Shown here one piece after another: positions 46,102-55,377 of a stretch of 64,000 nucleotides of DNA (position 1 is its first letter; each line of letters begins with the position of its first letter). A program made the translations under genes and the position numbers. A model generated the notes under the pieces. It saw only the letters and a program-made list of their open reading frames with translations. It was not told the origin of the DNA and searched no databases. Source of the stretch: Homoserinimonas aerilata. GTDB lineage: Bacteria; Actinomycetota; Actinomycetes; Actinomycetales; Microbacteriaceae. The stretch spans positions 62,001 through 126,000 of the forward strand of contig NZ_VFOM01000004.1 of assembly GCF_006716125.1 (NCBI RefSeq). Direction: 5' to 3'.

Positions 46102-47093
46102 CCGAGTTGACAGGAGCCCGCGTGCTCGTCACGGGAGGGGCCGGCACGATCGGCTCCGCCGTCGTCGACCAGCTGCTCGAGGCGGGCGTCGCCCACATCG
46201 ACGTGCTCGACAATCTGGTACGCGGCAGGCGCTCCAATCTGGCGGATGCTCTTGCAACAGGCCGCGTAGAACTGGTCGAGGGAGACATCCGTGATCGCGA
46301 TCTTGTGCACGATGTGACCCGGGGCAAGGATCTGGTCTTCCACCAGGCGGCGATCAGGATCACCCAGTGCGCGGAGGAGCCGCGGCTCGCCCTCGAGGTT
46401 CTCGTCGACGGCACCTTCAGCGTCTACGAGGCCGCCGCGGAGGCGAAGGTCGACAAGGTGGTGTCGGCATCCAGTGCCTCCGTCTATGGCATGGCCGAGG
46501 AGTTCCCGACGACGGAACGGCACCATCACCACAACAACGACACCTTCTACGGCGCCGCCAAGTCTTTCAACGAGGGCATGCTGCGCAGCTTCCGCGCCAT
46601 GCACGGCCTCGACCATGTTCTGCTGCGCTACTTCAATGTGTACGGGCCCCGCATGGACGTGCACGGCCTCTACACCGAGGTGCTCGTGCGGTGGATGGAG
46701 CGCATCGCCGACGGGCTGCCGCCGCTGATCTTCGGCGACGGCCGGCAGACGATGGACTTCGTCTTCACCCGCGACATCGCGCGCGCCAATCTGCTCGCCG
46801 CCGGCAGCGACATCCGGGAGGGCGTCTTCAATGTGGCCAGCGGCCAGGAGACGAGCCTGCTCGAACTCGCCGAGGCGCTGCTGCTGGCCATGGGCTCGGA
46901 GCTGAGCGTCGAGTTCGGCCCCGAACGCGCCGTCAACGGGGTCGTGCGTCGGCTCGCCGACACGACCGCCGCGCGACACGACCTGGGCTTCGTCGCCGAG
47001 GTCGGCCTCGAGGAGGGCCTCGCCGAGCTGGTCGAATGGTGGGCTCCTCTGCGCGAGGAGATCGCCGCAGGCCGGGCGGTGCCGGTGTCATGA
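46098..47093 (+). CDS. NAD-dependent epimerase/dehydratase
   Basis: 331 residues. The cofactor loop is VTGGAGTIGSAV, the active-site region shows SASSASVYG and the Tyr-xxx-Lys as YGAAKSFNE. NVYGPRMD and VFTRDIARANLLAA are typical of extended SDR sugar epimerases (GalE/UDP-glucose epimerase relatives). Three His (HHHH at about 137-140) are a small oddity. It overlaps the oxidoreductase gene by four bases. It probably makes the sugar configuration needed by the following aminotransferase. Confidence 0.92.
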   Translation: MTELTGARVLVTGGAGTIGSAVVDQLLEAGVAHIDVLDNLVRGRRSNLADALATGRVELVEGDIRDRDLVHDVTRGKDLVFHQAAIRITQCAEEPRLALEVLVDGTFSVYEAAAEAKVDKVVSASSASVYGMAEEFPTTERHHHHNNDTFYGAAKSFNEGMLRSFRAMHGLDHVLLRYFNVYGPRMDVHGLYTEVLVRWMERIADGLPPLIFGDGRQTMDFVFTRDIARANLLAAGSDIREGVFNVASGQETSLLELAEALLLAMGSELSVEFGPERAVNGVVRRLADTTAARHDLGFVAEVGLEEGLAELVEWWAPLREEIAAGRAVPVS

Positions 47094-48262
47094 ACGAGAC
47101 GCAGGGGGCCGGGCGCATCAATGTGATGAAGCCGTGGATGGGGGAGGAAGAACTGCGAGCAGTCGCAGAAGTGATCGAGTCGGGGTGGGTTGCGCAGGGT
47201 CCTCGCGTGGCCCGCTTCGAAGCAGCATTCGCCGCCGCAGTCGAGGCAGACCATGCGGTCGCCACGTCGAGCTGCACGACCGCGCTGCATCTCGCCCTAG
47301 TCGTCGCCGGGATCGGGCCCGGCGACGGCGTAATCGTGCCGTCATTCTCATTCATAGCGACGGCCAACGCAGCAGGCTATGTCGGCGCACGGCCCCTGTT
47401 CGCCGACGTCGACCCCGTCACAGGAAACGTGACAGCCGAGACGATCGAGGCGGCCCTCACCCCCGACACGAGGGCTGTCATCGTCGTCGACCAGGGCGGG
47501 GTGCCGGTCGACCTCGACCCGATCCGGATGCTGTGCGACCCCCTCGGGATCGTCGTCATCGAGGATGCGGCGTGCGGTGCGGGGTCAACGTATCGCGGGC
47601 ATCCGGTCGGCTCAGGTGCTGTGCTCACGGCGTGGTCGTTCCATCCACGCAAGCTGCTCACGACGGGCGAGGGCGGGATGCTCACGACCTCGGATGCCGC
47701 GTGGGCGGAGCGGGCGCGCCGGTTGCGCGAGCACGCGATGAGCGTCTCGGCGAAGGACCGCCAGGCGAGCATTCTCGCCCCGGCCGAGGAGTATCTGGAG
47801 ATCGGTTTCAACTTTCGCATGACCGACCTGCAGGCGGCGATCGGGCTCGTGCAGCTCGACCGCCTGCCGGAGGTCGTGCGGCGGCGGCGCGAGCTGGCCG
47901 CCGAATATTCCGCGCGGCTCGGTGATGTGCCCGGGCTGCGCGTGGTCTCTGACCCCGACTGGGGCACGAGCAACTTCCAGTCGTTCTGGGTCGAGGCGCT
48001 GCCCGAGTGCGCGACCGACCGCGACGGGTTGCTCGAGGCCCTGGCCGGGGCCGGAGTCTCGGCCAGGCGCGGCATCATGGCCGCCCACCGGCAGCCCGCC
48101 TACCGCGGGCGCGAGACGGGGGGCGCCGCGCTTGAGGCGACGGAGCGGCTCACCGACAACACGCTCATCCTTCCGCTGTTCCACCAGATGACCGAGGCGG
48201 AGCAGCGCCGCGTCATCGAGGCGCTCGCGGGTGCCACCATCCGGCAGGAGGGTGCGGCGTGA
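47090..48262 (+). CDS. DegT/DnrJ/EryC1 aminotransferase (first)
   Basis: 390 residues from the ATG at 47090 (ATGA overlap). The fold type I features are TSSCTTALHLALVVAG (PLP phosphate site), VVIEDAACGAG and the Schiff-base Lys in SFHPRKLLTTGEGGM. It transfers an amino group to a keto-sugar nucleotide, probably the product of the neighbouring oxidoreductase. The sequence QSFWVEALP and HRQPAYRG lies in the substrate-binding C-terminal part. Confidence 0.92.
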   Translation: MNETQGAGRINVMKPWMGEEELRAVAEVIESGWVAQGPRVARFEAAFAAAVEADHAVATSSCTTALHLALVVAGIGPGDGVIVPSFSFIATANAAGYVGARPLFADVDPVTGNVTAETIEAALTPDTRAVIVVDQGGVPVDLDPIRMLCDPLGIVVIEDAACGAGSTYRGHPVGSGAVLTAWSFHPRKLLTTGEGGMLTTSDAAWAERARRLREHAMSVSAKDRQASILAPAEEYLEIGFNFRMTDLQAAIGLVQLDRLPEVVRRRRELAAEYSARLGDVPGLRVVSDPDWGTSNFQSFWVEALPECATDRDGLLEALAGAGVSARRGIMAAHRQPAYRGRETGGAALEATERLTDNTLILPLFHQMTEAEQRRVIEALAGATIRQEGAA

Positions 48263-48900
48263 GCGAGCTGTTGCTGCTGGGGGCGAGCGGTCTGGCGCGT
48301 GAGGCGCTGGCCGTGCTCAGGAAGCAGGGCGAGCACACCGTGCTCGGCTGCCTCGATGATGACCCGACGACCTGGGATCGCGAATACGATCGGATGCTCG
48401 TGTTCGGCGGCATCGAGCAGGTCGAGCGCTTTCCGGGTGCGAAGCTGCTGGTCTGCGTCGGCAAGGGCAGCCACAGGGCGACGCTGTCGCAGCGCCTCAT
48501 CGCGCTCGGCCGCGACGACCACGATTATGCGACCGTCATCGACGAGAGTGTGTCGATCCCGGCGGGCTGTCTCGTGGGCGCGGGCAGCATCCTGCTCGCC
48601 GGTTCTGTTCTCACCACCAACGTGACAATCGGCCGCCATGTGGTCGTCATGCCCCATGTCACGCTCACGCATGACGCCTTTGTCGAGTCGTTCGCCACGC
48701 TCTGCGCCGGCGTCACCCTGGGCGGCAATGTGCTCGTCGGCGAGCGCTCCTATCTGGGCATGAACTCGAGCGTGCGCGAGGGGCTGCGGGTGGGGCGCGA
48801 CGCGGTGCTGGGCATGGGCGCGGTGCTGCTCGATGAGTTGCCGCCCGGGCAGACGTGGGCCGGCGTGCCCGCGCGGCAGATTCTGAGGGCCGCGTCATGA
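48259..48900 (+). CDS. NeuD/PglD-type sugar acetyltransferase
   Basis: 213 residues. The N-terminal Rossmann-like nucleotide-sugar domain is LLLLGASGLAREALAVLRKQ (PF17836 type). The C-terminal left-handed beta-helix consists of hexapeptide turns (VGAGSILLAG, VTIGRHVVVM, HVTLTHDAFVESFATLCAGV, GGNVLVGERSYLGMNSSV), and the HD in LTHDAF contains the catalytic His of PglD relatives. It acetylates the amino group introduced by the aminotransferase, using acetyl-CoA. The start is GTG at 48259, overlapping the previous stop. Confidence 0.9.
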   Translation: MSELLLLGASGLAREALAVLRKQGEHTVLGCLDDDPTTWDREYDRMLVFGGIEQVERFPGAKLLVCVGKGSHRATLSQRLIALGRDDHDYATVIDESVSIPAGCLVGAGSILLAGSVLTTNVTIGRHVVVMPHVTLTHDAFVESFATLCAGVTLGGNVLVGERSYLGMNSSVREGLRVGRDAVLGMGAVLLDELPPGQTWAGVPARQILRAAS

Positions 48901-50036
48901 GGGTTCCCTTTGTCGATCTCGTCTCCCAGCAGGCCGAGATCGCTGCCGAGGTTCTGCCGCTGTGGCAGCAGATCTTCGAGACGGCGGGGTTCATCGGCGG
49001 TGATCATGTCGAGTCCTTCGAGCGCGATTTCGCCTCCTTCACGGGTGTGCGGCACTGCGTCGGGGTCGCGAACGGCACGGATGCGCTCGAGTTGGCGTTG
49101 CGGGCGGTCGGGGTCGAGCCCGCCGGCGAGGTGATCATTCCGGTGAACACGTTCATCGCGACGGCGGAGGCCGCGTCGCGGATCGGCGCGGTTCCCGTCT
49201 TCGTCGACGTCGACCCGCAGCAGTTGCTCATCGACCCTGACGCGGTCGCCGCGGCCGTGACCTCGCGAACGCAGGCGATCATCCCCGTGCACCTGTACGG
49301 CCAGGTCGCGCCTGTCGGCCGGCTGCTGCCGATCGCCGCTCGCCACGGCCTTCCGATCGTCGAGGACAATGCGCAGGCGCAGGGGGCGTCGGATGCCTCG
49401 GGTCGGGCAGGCGGATTGGGCACGATCGCCGCGACAAGCTTCTATCCGGGCAAGAATCTGGGGGCCGCGGGTGACGCGGGCGCGGTGACGACGGATGACG
49501 CGGGGCTGGCGCAGATCGTGCGCGAGCTCGGCGCCCACGGCAGCGCCGTCAAATACGTGCACAAGCGCATCGGCGTGAACTCGCGGCTGGATGCCATCCA
49601 GGCCGTCGTGCTGTCGGCCAAACTGAAGCGCTTGGAGGGTTGGAATGCGCTGCGGCGCGCGGCCGCCGACCGCTACCGCGAGCTCCTCGCCGACCGTGAC
49701 GATGTGCGGGCGCCCCTGTCGCGGCCGGGCTCGCTCGACGTCTGGCACCTCTACGTCGTGCAGGTGGAGGAGCGCGAGCGGATGCTCACAGCGCTCGGCG
49801 CCGCGGGCGTCGGTGCCGGCATCCACTATCCGACCCCGCTGCATCTGACGGAGGCCTACGCGGGTCTCGGCCATCGGCGCGGCGAGTTCCCGGTCGCGGA
49901 GGCTGCGGCCGGGCGTCTGCTCTCGCTGCCGATGTTCCCGCATCTCTCGGCTGAGCAGCAGGAGTATGCGGTCGATTCGATTCCGAAGGGGGCAGCGAAT
50001 GTCGAGTTCTACGACGAGCAGATCGAGGTCGCGTGA
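48897..50036 (+). CDS. DegT/DnrJ/EryC1 aminotransferase (second)
   Basis: 379 residues from the ATG at 48897 (ATGA overlap). The set is similar to the first copy but clearly distinct: GVANGTDALELALRAVG, IIPVNTFIATAEAAS, IVEDNAQAQGAS and the lysine in TSFYPGKNLGAAGDAGA. It resembles FdtB/QdtB/WbpE-type enzymes. Two different DegT enzymes in one operon suggest two amino groups, on one diamino sugar or two sugars. The last 38 bases overlap the glycosyltransferase gene. Confidence 0.92.
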   Translation: MRVPFVDLVSQQAEIAAEVLPLWQQIFETAGFIGGDHVESFERDFASFTGVRHCVGVANGTDALELALRAVGVEPAGEVIIPVNTFIATAEAASRIGAVPVFVDVDPQQLLIDPDAVAAAVTSRTQAIIPVHLYGQVAPVGRLLPIAARHGLPIVEDNAQAQGASDASGRAGGLGTIAATSFYPGKNLGAAGDAGAVTTDDAGLAQIVRELGAHGSAVKYVHKRIGVNSRLDAIQAVVLSAKLKRLEGWNALRRAAADRYRELLADRDDVRAPLSRPGSLDVWHLYVVQVEERERMLTALGAAGVGAGIHYPTPLHLTEAYAGLGHRRGEFPVAEAAAGRLLSLPMFPHLSAEQQEYAVDSIPKGAANVEFYDEQIEVA

Positions 50037-51105
50037 GCTGTCAGGTGCCGACAAAGGCCAGCCGCCCATCGTGTCGGTCGTCATCCCCTGCTACAACTAC
50101 GGACGGTTCCTGGCGAGCTGCGTTCGCAGCGTCGTCTCTCAGGAGGGCGTGCGCACGCGGGTACTCGTGATCGATGACGCCTCGAGCGATGATTCGACGA
50201 CGATCGCGGCGGGGCTTGCTGACGAGCATCCGCAGGTCGAGGTTCTCGTCCACGAGGTGAACAGGGGGCACATCGCCACCTACAACGAGGGGCTGCTCGA
50301 GTGGGCGTCGGGCGACTACGTCACCCTGCTGTCGGCCGATGACGAGCTGCCCGCGGGGTCGCTCGCGCGCTCGGTGCGCCTGATGGAGGCGAACCCCGGA
50401 GTGGGCATGGTCTACGGCGGCATCGAGGAGATCAGCGACATCTCCGCGCCTGCGTCGGGCTCGAATCGGCGCGCGCGGGCGACCGTTCACTCCGGCCGAA
50501 CGTGGCTGCGCAGGCGCTGCCGCGAGGCCGTGAACGTCGTGCCGACTCCCGGCACGGTGCTGCGGCTCGGGGTCCAGCAGGGCGTCGGCGGCTACGACCC
50601 GCTCCTCACGCACGCCGGCGACTTCGACATGTGGCTGCGGGTCGCCCTCGTCTCCGACATCGGCTACATCGGTGGCCCGCCACAGGGCCGCTACCGCATC
50701 CACGACTCGAGCATGAGCCACGAGGTGTACACGGAGCCCCTCGCCGACGTGCGGCAGCGCAAGCTCGTCTTCGACAGCCTCTTCGCGGGCCACGCCGACG
50801 CACTCACGCGCGCCGGGATCGACGCCGAGCCCACCTACGCGCGCCTTGCGGGGCATCCGCTCTGGTGGGCCTGCCGAGCGCACGAGAAGGGGCAGCCGGA
50901 TGCGACGGCCATCGAGGAGTGGCTGGCCTTCGCCCGCGAGACGCACCCCGCCGTCGAATCGCTCCGGCCGTATCGGGCGCTGCGCCGGCGGCAGCGACTG
51001 GGTGCGGCGTTCTGCCACCGCACGCAGCTGTTCGTGGGCACGGCGATCGTGCGTCGCCTCGCCAACTCGTGGTGGTGGTTCCGGTGGAAGAGATTCGGGG
51101 GCTGA
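49999..51105 (+). CDS. Glycosyltransferase family 2
   Basis: 368 residues. A GT-A domain: VSVVIPCYNYGRFLASCVRS, VIDDASSDDSTT, YVTLLSADDEL (the DxD-like acidic pair) and HAGDFDMWLRVALV. The Ser/Arg-rich N-terminus is encoded inside the end of the aminotransferase gene; I chose the ATG at 49999 because AGGGGG lies 7 bases upstream. No clear start exists after the overlap before the conserved PPIVSVVIP, which supports it. The C-terminal third (about 280-368) is Arg/Trp-rich. Confidence 0.85.
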   Translation: MSSSTTSRSRSRELSGADKGQPPIVSVVIPCYNYGRFLASCVRSVVSQEGVRTRVLVIDDASSDDSTTIAAGLADEHPQVEVLVHEVNRGHIATYNEGLLEWASGDYVTLLSADDELPAGSLARSVRLMEANPGVGMVYGGIEEISDISAPASGSNRRARATVHSGRTWLRRRCREAVNVVPTPGTVLRLGVQQGVGGYDPLLTHAGDFDMWLRVALVSDIGYIGGPPQGRYRIHDSSMSHEVYTEPLADVRQRKLVFDSLFAGHADALTRAGIDAEPTYARLAGHPLWWACRAHEKGQPDATAIEEWLAFARETHPAVESLRPYRALRRRQRLGAAFCHRTQLFVGTAIVRRLANSWWWFRWKRFGG

Positions 51106-51109
51106 GACG

Positions 51110-52360
51110 ATGACATCGACCACGCCTCTCGTGGCACCCGCGCGAGCGGTTCGCCATCTGAGCTCCCGGCTCGCGAAGGCGGTCTCCATCGTGCGCCGCG
51201 ACGGCCCGCGCGCGTTCGCGCAGCGCTTGGCACGCCTCGCCTACATCCGGCTGGGCGCGGCGACCCTCGCCGAGCCACTGCTCGACGACGACGTCGCCGA
51301 CTCCACCCAGCTCGAGCTCGCCGTACCGACGGTTCGACCCGCGCGCGGCGAGGCGCTGACGATCGGCTGGATCATGACGCCGCCGAGCGCCGGCTCCGGA
51401 GGGCACACGACGCTGTTCCGGATGGTCAGGGCCGCCGAGGAGGCCGGCCACCGTTGCGTGCTGTTCCTGTATGACCGCTATGCCGGCGACATCCGGGCTC
51501 AGGAGCGGGTCATCCGCGAATGGTGGCCCGATCTGCGTGCCGAGGTTCGCAACGCCGTCGACGGCATCGATGGTGTCGACGCGTGTGTCGCCTCGTCGTG
51601 GGAGAGCGCCCATGTGCTGGCCCGCCGCGGTTTCTCGCCCATGCGGCGGCTCTATTTCATCCAGGACTACGAACCGTTCTTCTATGCGCGCGGCGCCATG
51701 TATGCATTGGCGGAGGACTCGTACCGTTTCGGCTTCCGCTGCATCGCGCTGGGTGAGATGATCGCCGGGCTGCTGCGCAGCGAGATCGGCGTCGAGCCCG
51801 ATGTGACCGAATTCGGATGCGACACCACGGTGTACCGGCTGCTGCCGGAGCGCGAACGCTCCGGCGTCGTCTTCTTCGCGCGCCCCGATTTTCCGCGCCG
51901 CGGGTACTGGCTGGCGCGCCTCGCCCTGCAGCGGTTTCACGAGCTGCACCCGGAGCAGGAGATCCACTTCTACGGCTCACGGATCGCGGGCCTGCCGTTC
52001 CCGACGACGCAGCACGGCAGGCTCAGCGCCGAGCAGCTCAACACGCTCTACAACTCCTGCATCGCCGGGCTCGTGCTGTCATTCACGAACGTGTCGCTCG
52101 TGCCGGAGGAGATGCTCGCGGCGGGGGCGATCCCCGTCATGAACGACGAGGCGCACGCGAAGCTCGTGCTGCAGAACGAGCACGCCGTGTGGGCCGCGCC
52201 GACCCCCTCCCGACTCGCGACGGCGCTCAGCGAGGTCGTCACGAGGCCCCGCATCTCGGAGACGGCGCGCGCCGCATCCGAGTCCGTGCGCGGGGTCGGA
52301 TGGGCTCGGGCGCAGGCCGACATCGTGCGGATCATCGAGGACGAGGTGTACGGGCTCTGA
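51110..52360 (+). CDS. Glycosyltransferase (WsaF/GT4-like)
   Basis: 416 residues. The ATG at 51110 lies 5 bp after the previous stop. TIGWIMTPPSAGSGGHTTLF is the typical start of the WsaF-type fold (rhamnan/glycan synthases), followed by HRCVLFLYDRY, FIQDYEPFFYARG and the nucleotide-sugar region IHFYGSRI with FTNVSLVPEEMLAAGAIPVM. It would extend the repeat unit. The first 90 residues are a basic alpha-helical extension. Confidence 0.82.
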   Translation: MTSTTPLVAPARAVRHLSSRLAKAVSIVRRDGPRAFAQRLARLAYIRLGAATLAEPLLDDDVADSTQLELAVPTVRPARGEALTIGWIMTPPSAGSGGHTTLFRMVRAAEEAGHRCVLFLYDRYAGDIRAQERVIREWWPDLRAEVRNAVDGIDGVDACVASSWESAHVLARRGFSPMRRLYFIQDYEPFFYARGAMYALAEDSYRFGFRCIALGEMIAGLLRSEIGVEPDVTEFGCDTTVYRLLPERERSGVVFFARPDFPRRGYWLARLALQRFHELHPEQEIHFYGSRIAGLPFPTTQHGRLSAEQLNTLYNSCIAGLVLSFTNVSLVPEEMLAAGAIPVMNDEAHAKLVLQNEHAVWAAPTPSRLATALSEVVTRPRISETARAASESVRGVGWARAQADIVRIIEDEVYGL

Positions 52361-52408
52361 CGCCCGTCACACCGGAACGACGCGCGAGAACACGAGGGGG
52401 GAGGGGAC

Positions 52409-54022
52409 ATGCCAGAACAGACAGGCACGCAGCAGCCGGATTCGATAGGGCGCCAGGCGGCCTCCGGCGTGCTGTGGCTGATCGTGCAGAAATGGGCGAT
52501 CAGGATCACGGGCTTCGTCACGATCGCCGTGCTCACCCGCTTTCTCAGCCCGGAGGACTTCGGCACCGTCGCCGCCGCATCCACCATGCTCCCCTTCTTC
52601 TATCTGCTGGCCGATCTGGGATTCGCCGCCTACATCGTGCAGGCCGACACAACGGACCGCCGGATGCTGAGCACCGGGTTCTGGTTCTCCACGGTCGCCG
52701 GTCTGCTCCTGGCCGGGGCGCTCATCCTGTGCGCTCCCCTCGTCGGGCTGGTGTTCCGCTCGGAACAGATCGTGCCCGTGATGCAGGTGCTCTCGCTCGC
52801 CGTCGTGTTCACGGCGACGGCATCCGTTCCCATGGCACTTCTGCGGCGCGGGATGCGGTTCCGGGCGATCGCCGCGCAGGGCAGTGTGGCCGCCGTGGTC
52901 GCGCAGGTCGTGGCGGTGGGGATGACGCTCGCGGGTCTCGGCGTGTGGGCGCTGGTCGGGCAGATCCTGGTCTCGCTGTTCCTGACCGCCGTGCTCGCCT
53001 GGGTGGCCGCCCGCTGGCGGCCGGCCTTCGCATTCTCCTACGCCGAGTTCCGTGTCATGGCGCGCTTCGGCAGCCAGGTGCTCGGCGTCGAGTTCGTGGC
53101 CATGTTCCGCGCCTGGGCCGAGGCGGCCATCATCTCGACCGTGCTCGGCATGGCGGCGCTCGGCTATCTGAACATCGCGCAGAGGCTCGTGCAGATCGTG
53201 CAAGACCTCACGGGGGCGGCGCTCGTTCCGGTCTCCACGGTCGCGTTCGCGAAGATCCGGGGCTCCTCCGAGCGGCTGCGCAGCGCCTACCTCAAAGCGC
53301 TCCGGATGACGTACGCGGTCATGTCCCCGCCCCTGACTCTTCTCGCGGTGGCGGCACCGCTGGTGATCCCCATCGTCTTCGGCGACGGCTGGGAGCAGAG
53401 CGCGCGCGTCGCCCAAGTGCTCGCCCTCGCCGGTCTGCTGGTCGTCGGGGCGACCCTCGACCACGGTCTCTTCTACGGCCTCGGCAGGCCGGGCCGGTGG
53501 TTCCTCTACGCGCTGTTCATCGACGCCTGCACCGTCGCGGCCACCGCGCTGACCGCGCAGTGGGGGCTCGAGGCCGCCGCCTACGGCTTCCTCGCCGTGG
53601 CCGTGCTCGCCACCGTGAGCCGCTGGTTCCTCGTCGCCCGGCTCCTGCAGACGTCGCCGAGAACCCTCGCCGGGCCTTTCGGCTTCCTCGCCGCCGCAAC
53701 CATCTGCGGGGGCGGGGCCGGATGGCTGGTGCTCGCACTGACCGACGGCCTCGCCCCCCTCGTGCGCATCCTGCTCATCGGCGTCGCCGTGCTGCTCGCC
53801 TATCTCGTCATCGTGCGCCTGCTCGCCCGCCAGCTCGTCTCAGAGTTGCGCGCGTATCTGCCCCGCCTCCCGGCGAAGCTCGGCGGACAGAAATCCGGCC
53901 CGGCAGCATCCGACCTAGCAGCATCCGACCCTGCGGCATCCGCCTCATCAGCATCCACACCAGCAGCATCCGTCCCATCGATGCCGGCCCCGGCCGGTTC
54001 CGAGCTGAAGGAGCCCTCATGA
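52409..54022 (+). CDS. Polysaccharide flippase (Wzx/MATE-like, PST family)
   Basis: 537 residues with about 12-14 membrane helices. The N-terminus SGVLWLIVQKWAIRITGFVT followed by LTRFLSPEDFGTVAAASTM is the polysaccharide-transport family (PF13440/PF01943). It should carry the lipid-linked repeat unit outward. The last 45 residues are a soluble Ala/Ser/Pro-rich tail with repeated AASDPAAS-like units encoded by GCA-GCA-TCC strings, not seen in the family. GGGGAGGGG precedes the ATG. Confidence 0.9.
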   Translation: MPEQTGTQQPDSIGRQAASGVLWLIVQKWAIRITGFVTIAVLTRFLSPEDFGTVAAASTMLPFFYLLADLGFAAYIVQADTTDRRMLSTGFWFSTVAGLLLAGALILCAPLVGLVFRSEQIVPVMQVLSLAVVFTATASVPMALLRRGMRFRAIAAQGSVAAVVAQVVAVGMTLAGLGVWALVGQILVSLFLTAVLAWVAARWRPAFAFSYAEFRVMARFGSQVLGVEFVAMFRAWAEAAIISTVLGMAALGYLNIAQRLVQIVQDLTGAALVPVSTVAFAKIRGSSERLRSAYLKALRMTYAVMSPPLTLLAVAAPLVIPIVFGDGWEQSARVAQVLALAGLLVVGATLDHGLFYGLGRPGRWFLYALFIDACTVAATALTAQWGLEAAAYGFLAVAVLATVSRWFLVARLLQTSPRTLAGPFGFLAAATICGGGAGWLVLALTDGLAPLVRILLIGVAVLLAYLVIVRLLARQLVSELRAYLPRLPAKLGGQKSGPAASDLAASDPAASASSASTPAASVPSMPAPAGSELKEPS

Positions 54023-55377
54023 CCTCCCGCGCCGCGACCCCGCCGCATGTGCTGATCATCGTGCAGAATCTGCCGGTACCGCTCGACCGCCGGGTCTGGC
54101 TGGAGTGCCAGGCCCTCGTGGCCCGCGGCTACAGCGTCAGCGTGATCTGCCCGAAGGGGCCCGGCGACCCCGCACATCAGCTGCTCGACGGCGTCAGCAT
54201 CCACAAGTACGCCCCCGCGCCCGAGGCGAAGGGGCTCCTCGGCTTCGTGTGGGAGTTCGCGTACAGCTGGGTGCGCACCGCCTGGCTTTCGCTGAAAGTA
54301 CGCCGGATGCAGCGCTTCGATGTGATCCAGGCCTGCAACCCGCCGGACACCTACTGGCTGCTCGCGCTGCTGTGGCGCCCCTTCGGCGTCGACTTCGTGT
54401 TCGACCACCACGACCTCAACCCCGAACTGTTCGTGTCGCGCTTCGGTGAGCCGCGCGGCGGCCTGAAGGCGCTTGAACACCGCGGCCTGCTCTGGCTCGA
54501 GCGCCGCACCTTCCGCGCCGCGCAGCACGTGATCTCGACCAACGAGTCGTACAAGGCGGTCGCCATCCGGCGAGGAGGCCGCATGCCCAGCAAGGTGACC
54601 GTCGTTCGCAGCGGGCCAGACACCCGGCAGATGCGCCCCATCCATCCGGACCACCCCCGCCCTGCCGGCGAGATCAACCTCGTCTATCTCGGAATCATGG
54701 GGCCGCAGGACGGCGTCGACCAGGTGCTGCTCGTCGTCGACGAGCTCGTGCACCGTCGCGGCCGCAGCACCGTGACGGCCACACTGCTCGGATTCGGCGA
54801 CTGCCTCGAGGAGCTGAAGGCCCAGTCGACGGCGTTGGGGCTCGACGACCATGTGAGCTTCACCGGTCGGGTCGACCGGGCCGAGATCGCGGAGCATCTC
54901 AGCCGCGCCGACATCGGCCTCTGCCCCGATCTGAAGACCCCGCTCAACGAGCTGTCGACGATGAACAAGACCATGGAGTACATGGCCTACGGGCTGCCCG
55001 CCGTGTCGTTCGACCTCACCGAGACCCGCGTCTCGGGCGGCGACACCCTCCTCTATGTGCCCTCCGGCGATGTGGCGGCGTTCGCGGATGCGGTCGAGGC
55101 GCTCATCGACGACCCCTCGCTTCGCGCGCGGCTCGGCCGGGCGGCCCGGGCCCGCGTCTCCACACTCCTGGACTGGCGGCCGCAGGCCACTGCCTACGTC
55201 TCCGTCTTCGACCGGCTGACCGGCTTCGCACCGCTCGAGGTCACGCCCGTGACCGAAGCGGATGACGCATCCGACACCGATCCGCAGGGGCGGCGCTACG
55301 TCGACCTCGACGACGAGACCGGGTTCGAGCGCTATCTCGTCGAGCGCGGCGCAGACGCAGAGCGGGGCGCACGGTGA
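54019..55377 (+). CDS. Glycosyltransferase family 4
   Basis: 452 residues from the ATG at 54019 (ATGA overlap). N-terminal lobe: VLIIVQNLPVPLDRRVWLEC, VICPKGPG, DFVFDHHDLNPELF. The C-terminal lobe has LVYLGIMGPQDGVDQ, VSFTGRV and the ExxxxxxxE motif region ELSTMNKTMEYMAYGLPAV. It retains the conserved Lys and Glu residues of GT4 enzymes. The C-terminus is acidic. In related actinobacterial loci this enzyme type follows the flippase. A 3.5-kb open frame in another phase across this region is a shadow. Confidence 0.9.
   Translation: MTSRAATPPHVLIIVQNLPVPLDRRVWLECQALVARGYSVSVICPKGPGDPAHQLLDGVSIHKYAPAPEAKGLLGFVWEFAYSWVRTAWLSLKVRRMQRFDVIQACNPPDTYWLLALLWRPFGVDFVFDHHDLNPELFVSRFGEPRGGLKALEHRGLLWLERRTFRAAQHVISTNESYKAVAIRRGGRMPSKVTVVRSGPDTRQMRPIHPDHPRPAGEINLVYLGIMGPQDGVDQVLLVVDELVHRRGRSTVTATLLGFGDCLEELKAQSTALGLDDHVSFTGRVDRAEIAEHLSRADIGLCPDLKTPLNELSTMNKTMEYMAYGLPAVSFDLTETRVSGGDTLLYVPSGDVAAFADAVEALIDDPSLRARLGRAARARVSTLLDWRPQATAYVSVFDRLTGFAPLEVTPVTEADDASDTDPQGRRYVDLDDETGFERYLVERGADAERGAR

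Noticed and set aside
51817..55377. A 1186-codon open frame across the glycosyltransferase, flippase and next GT4 region
   Set aside because: Only its last part (54019-55377) is a real gene. The upstream part is Arg/Pro/Ala-rich, has no domain and lies in another frame of two clear genes.
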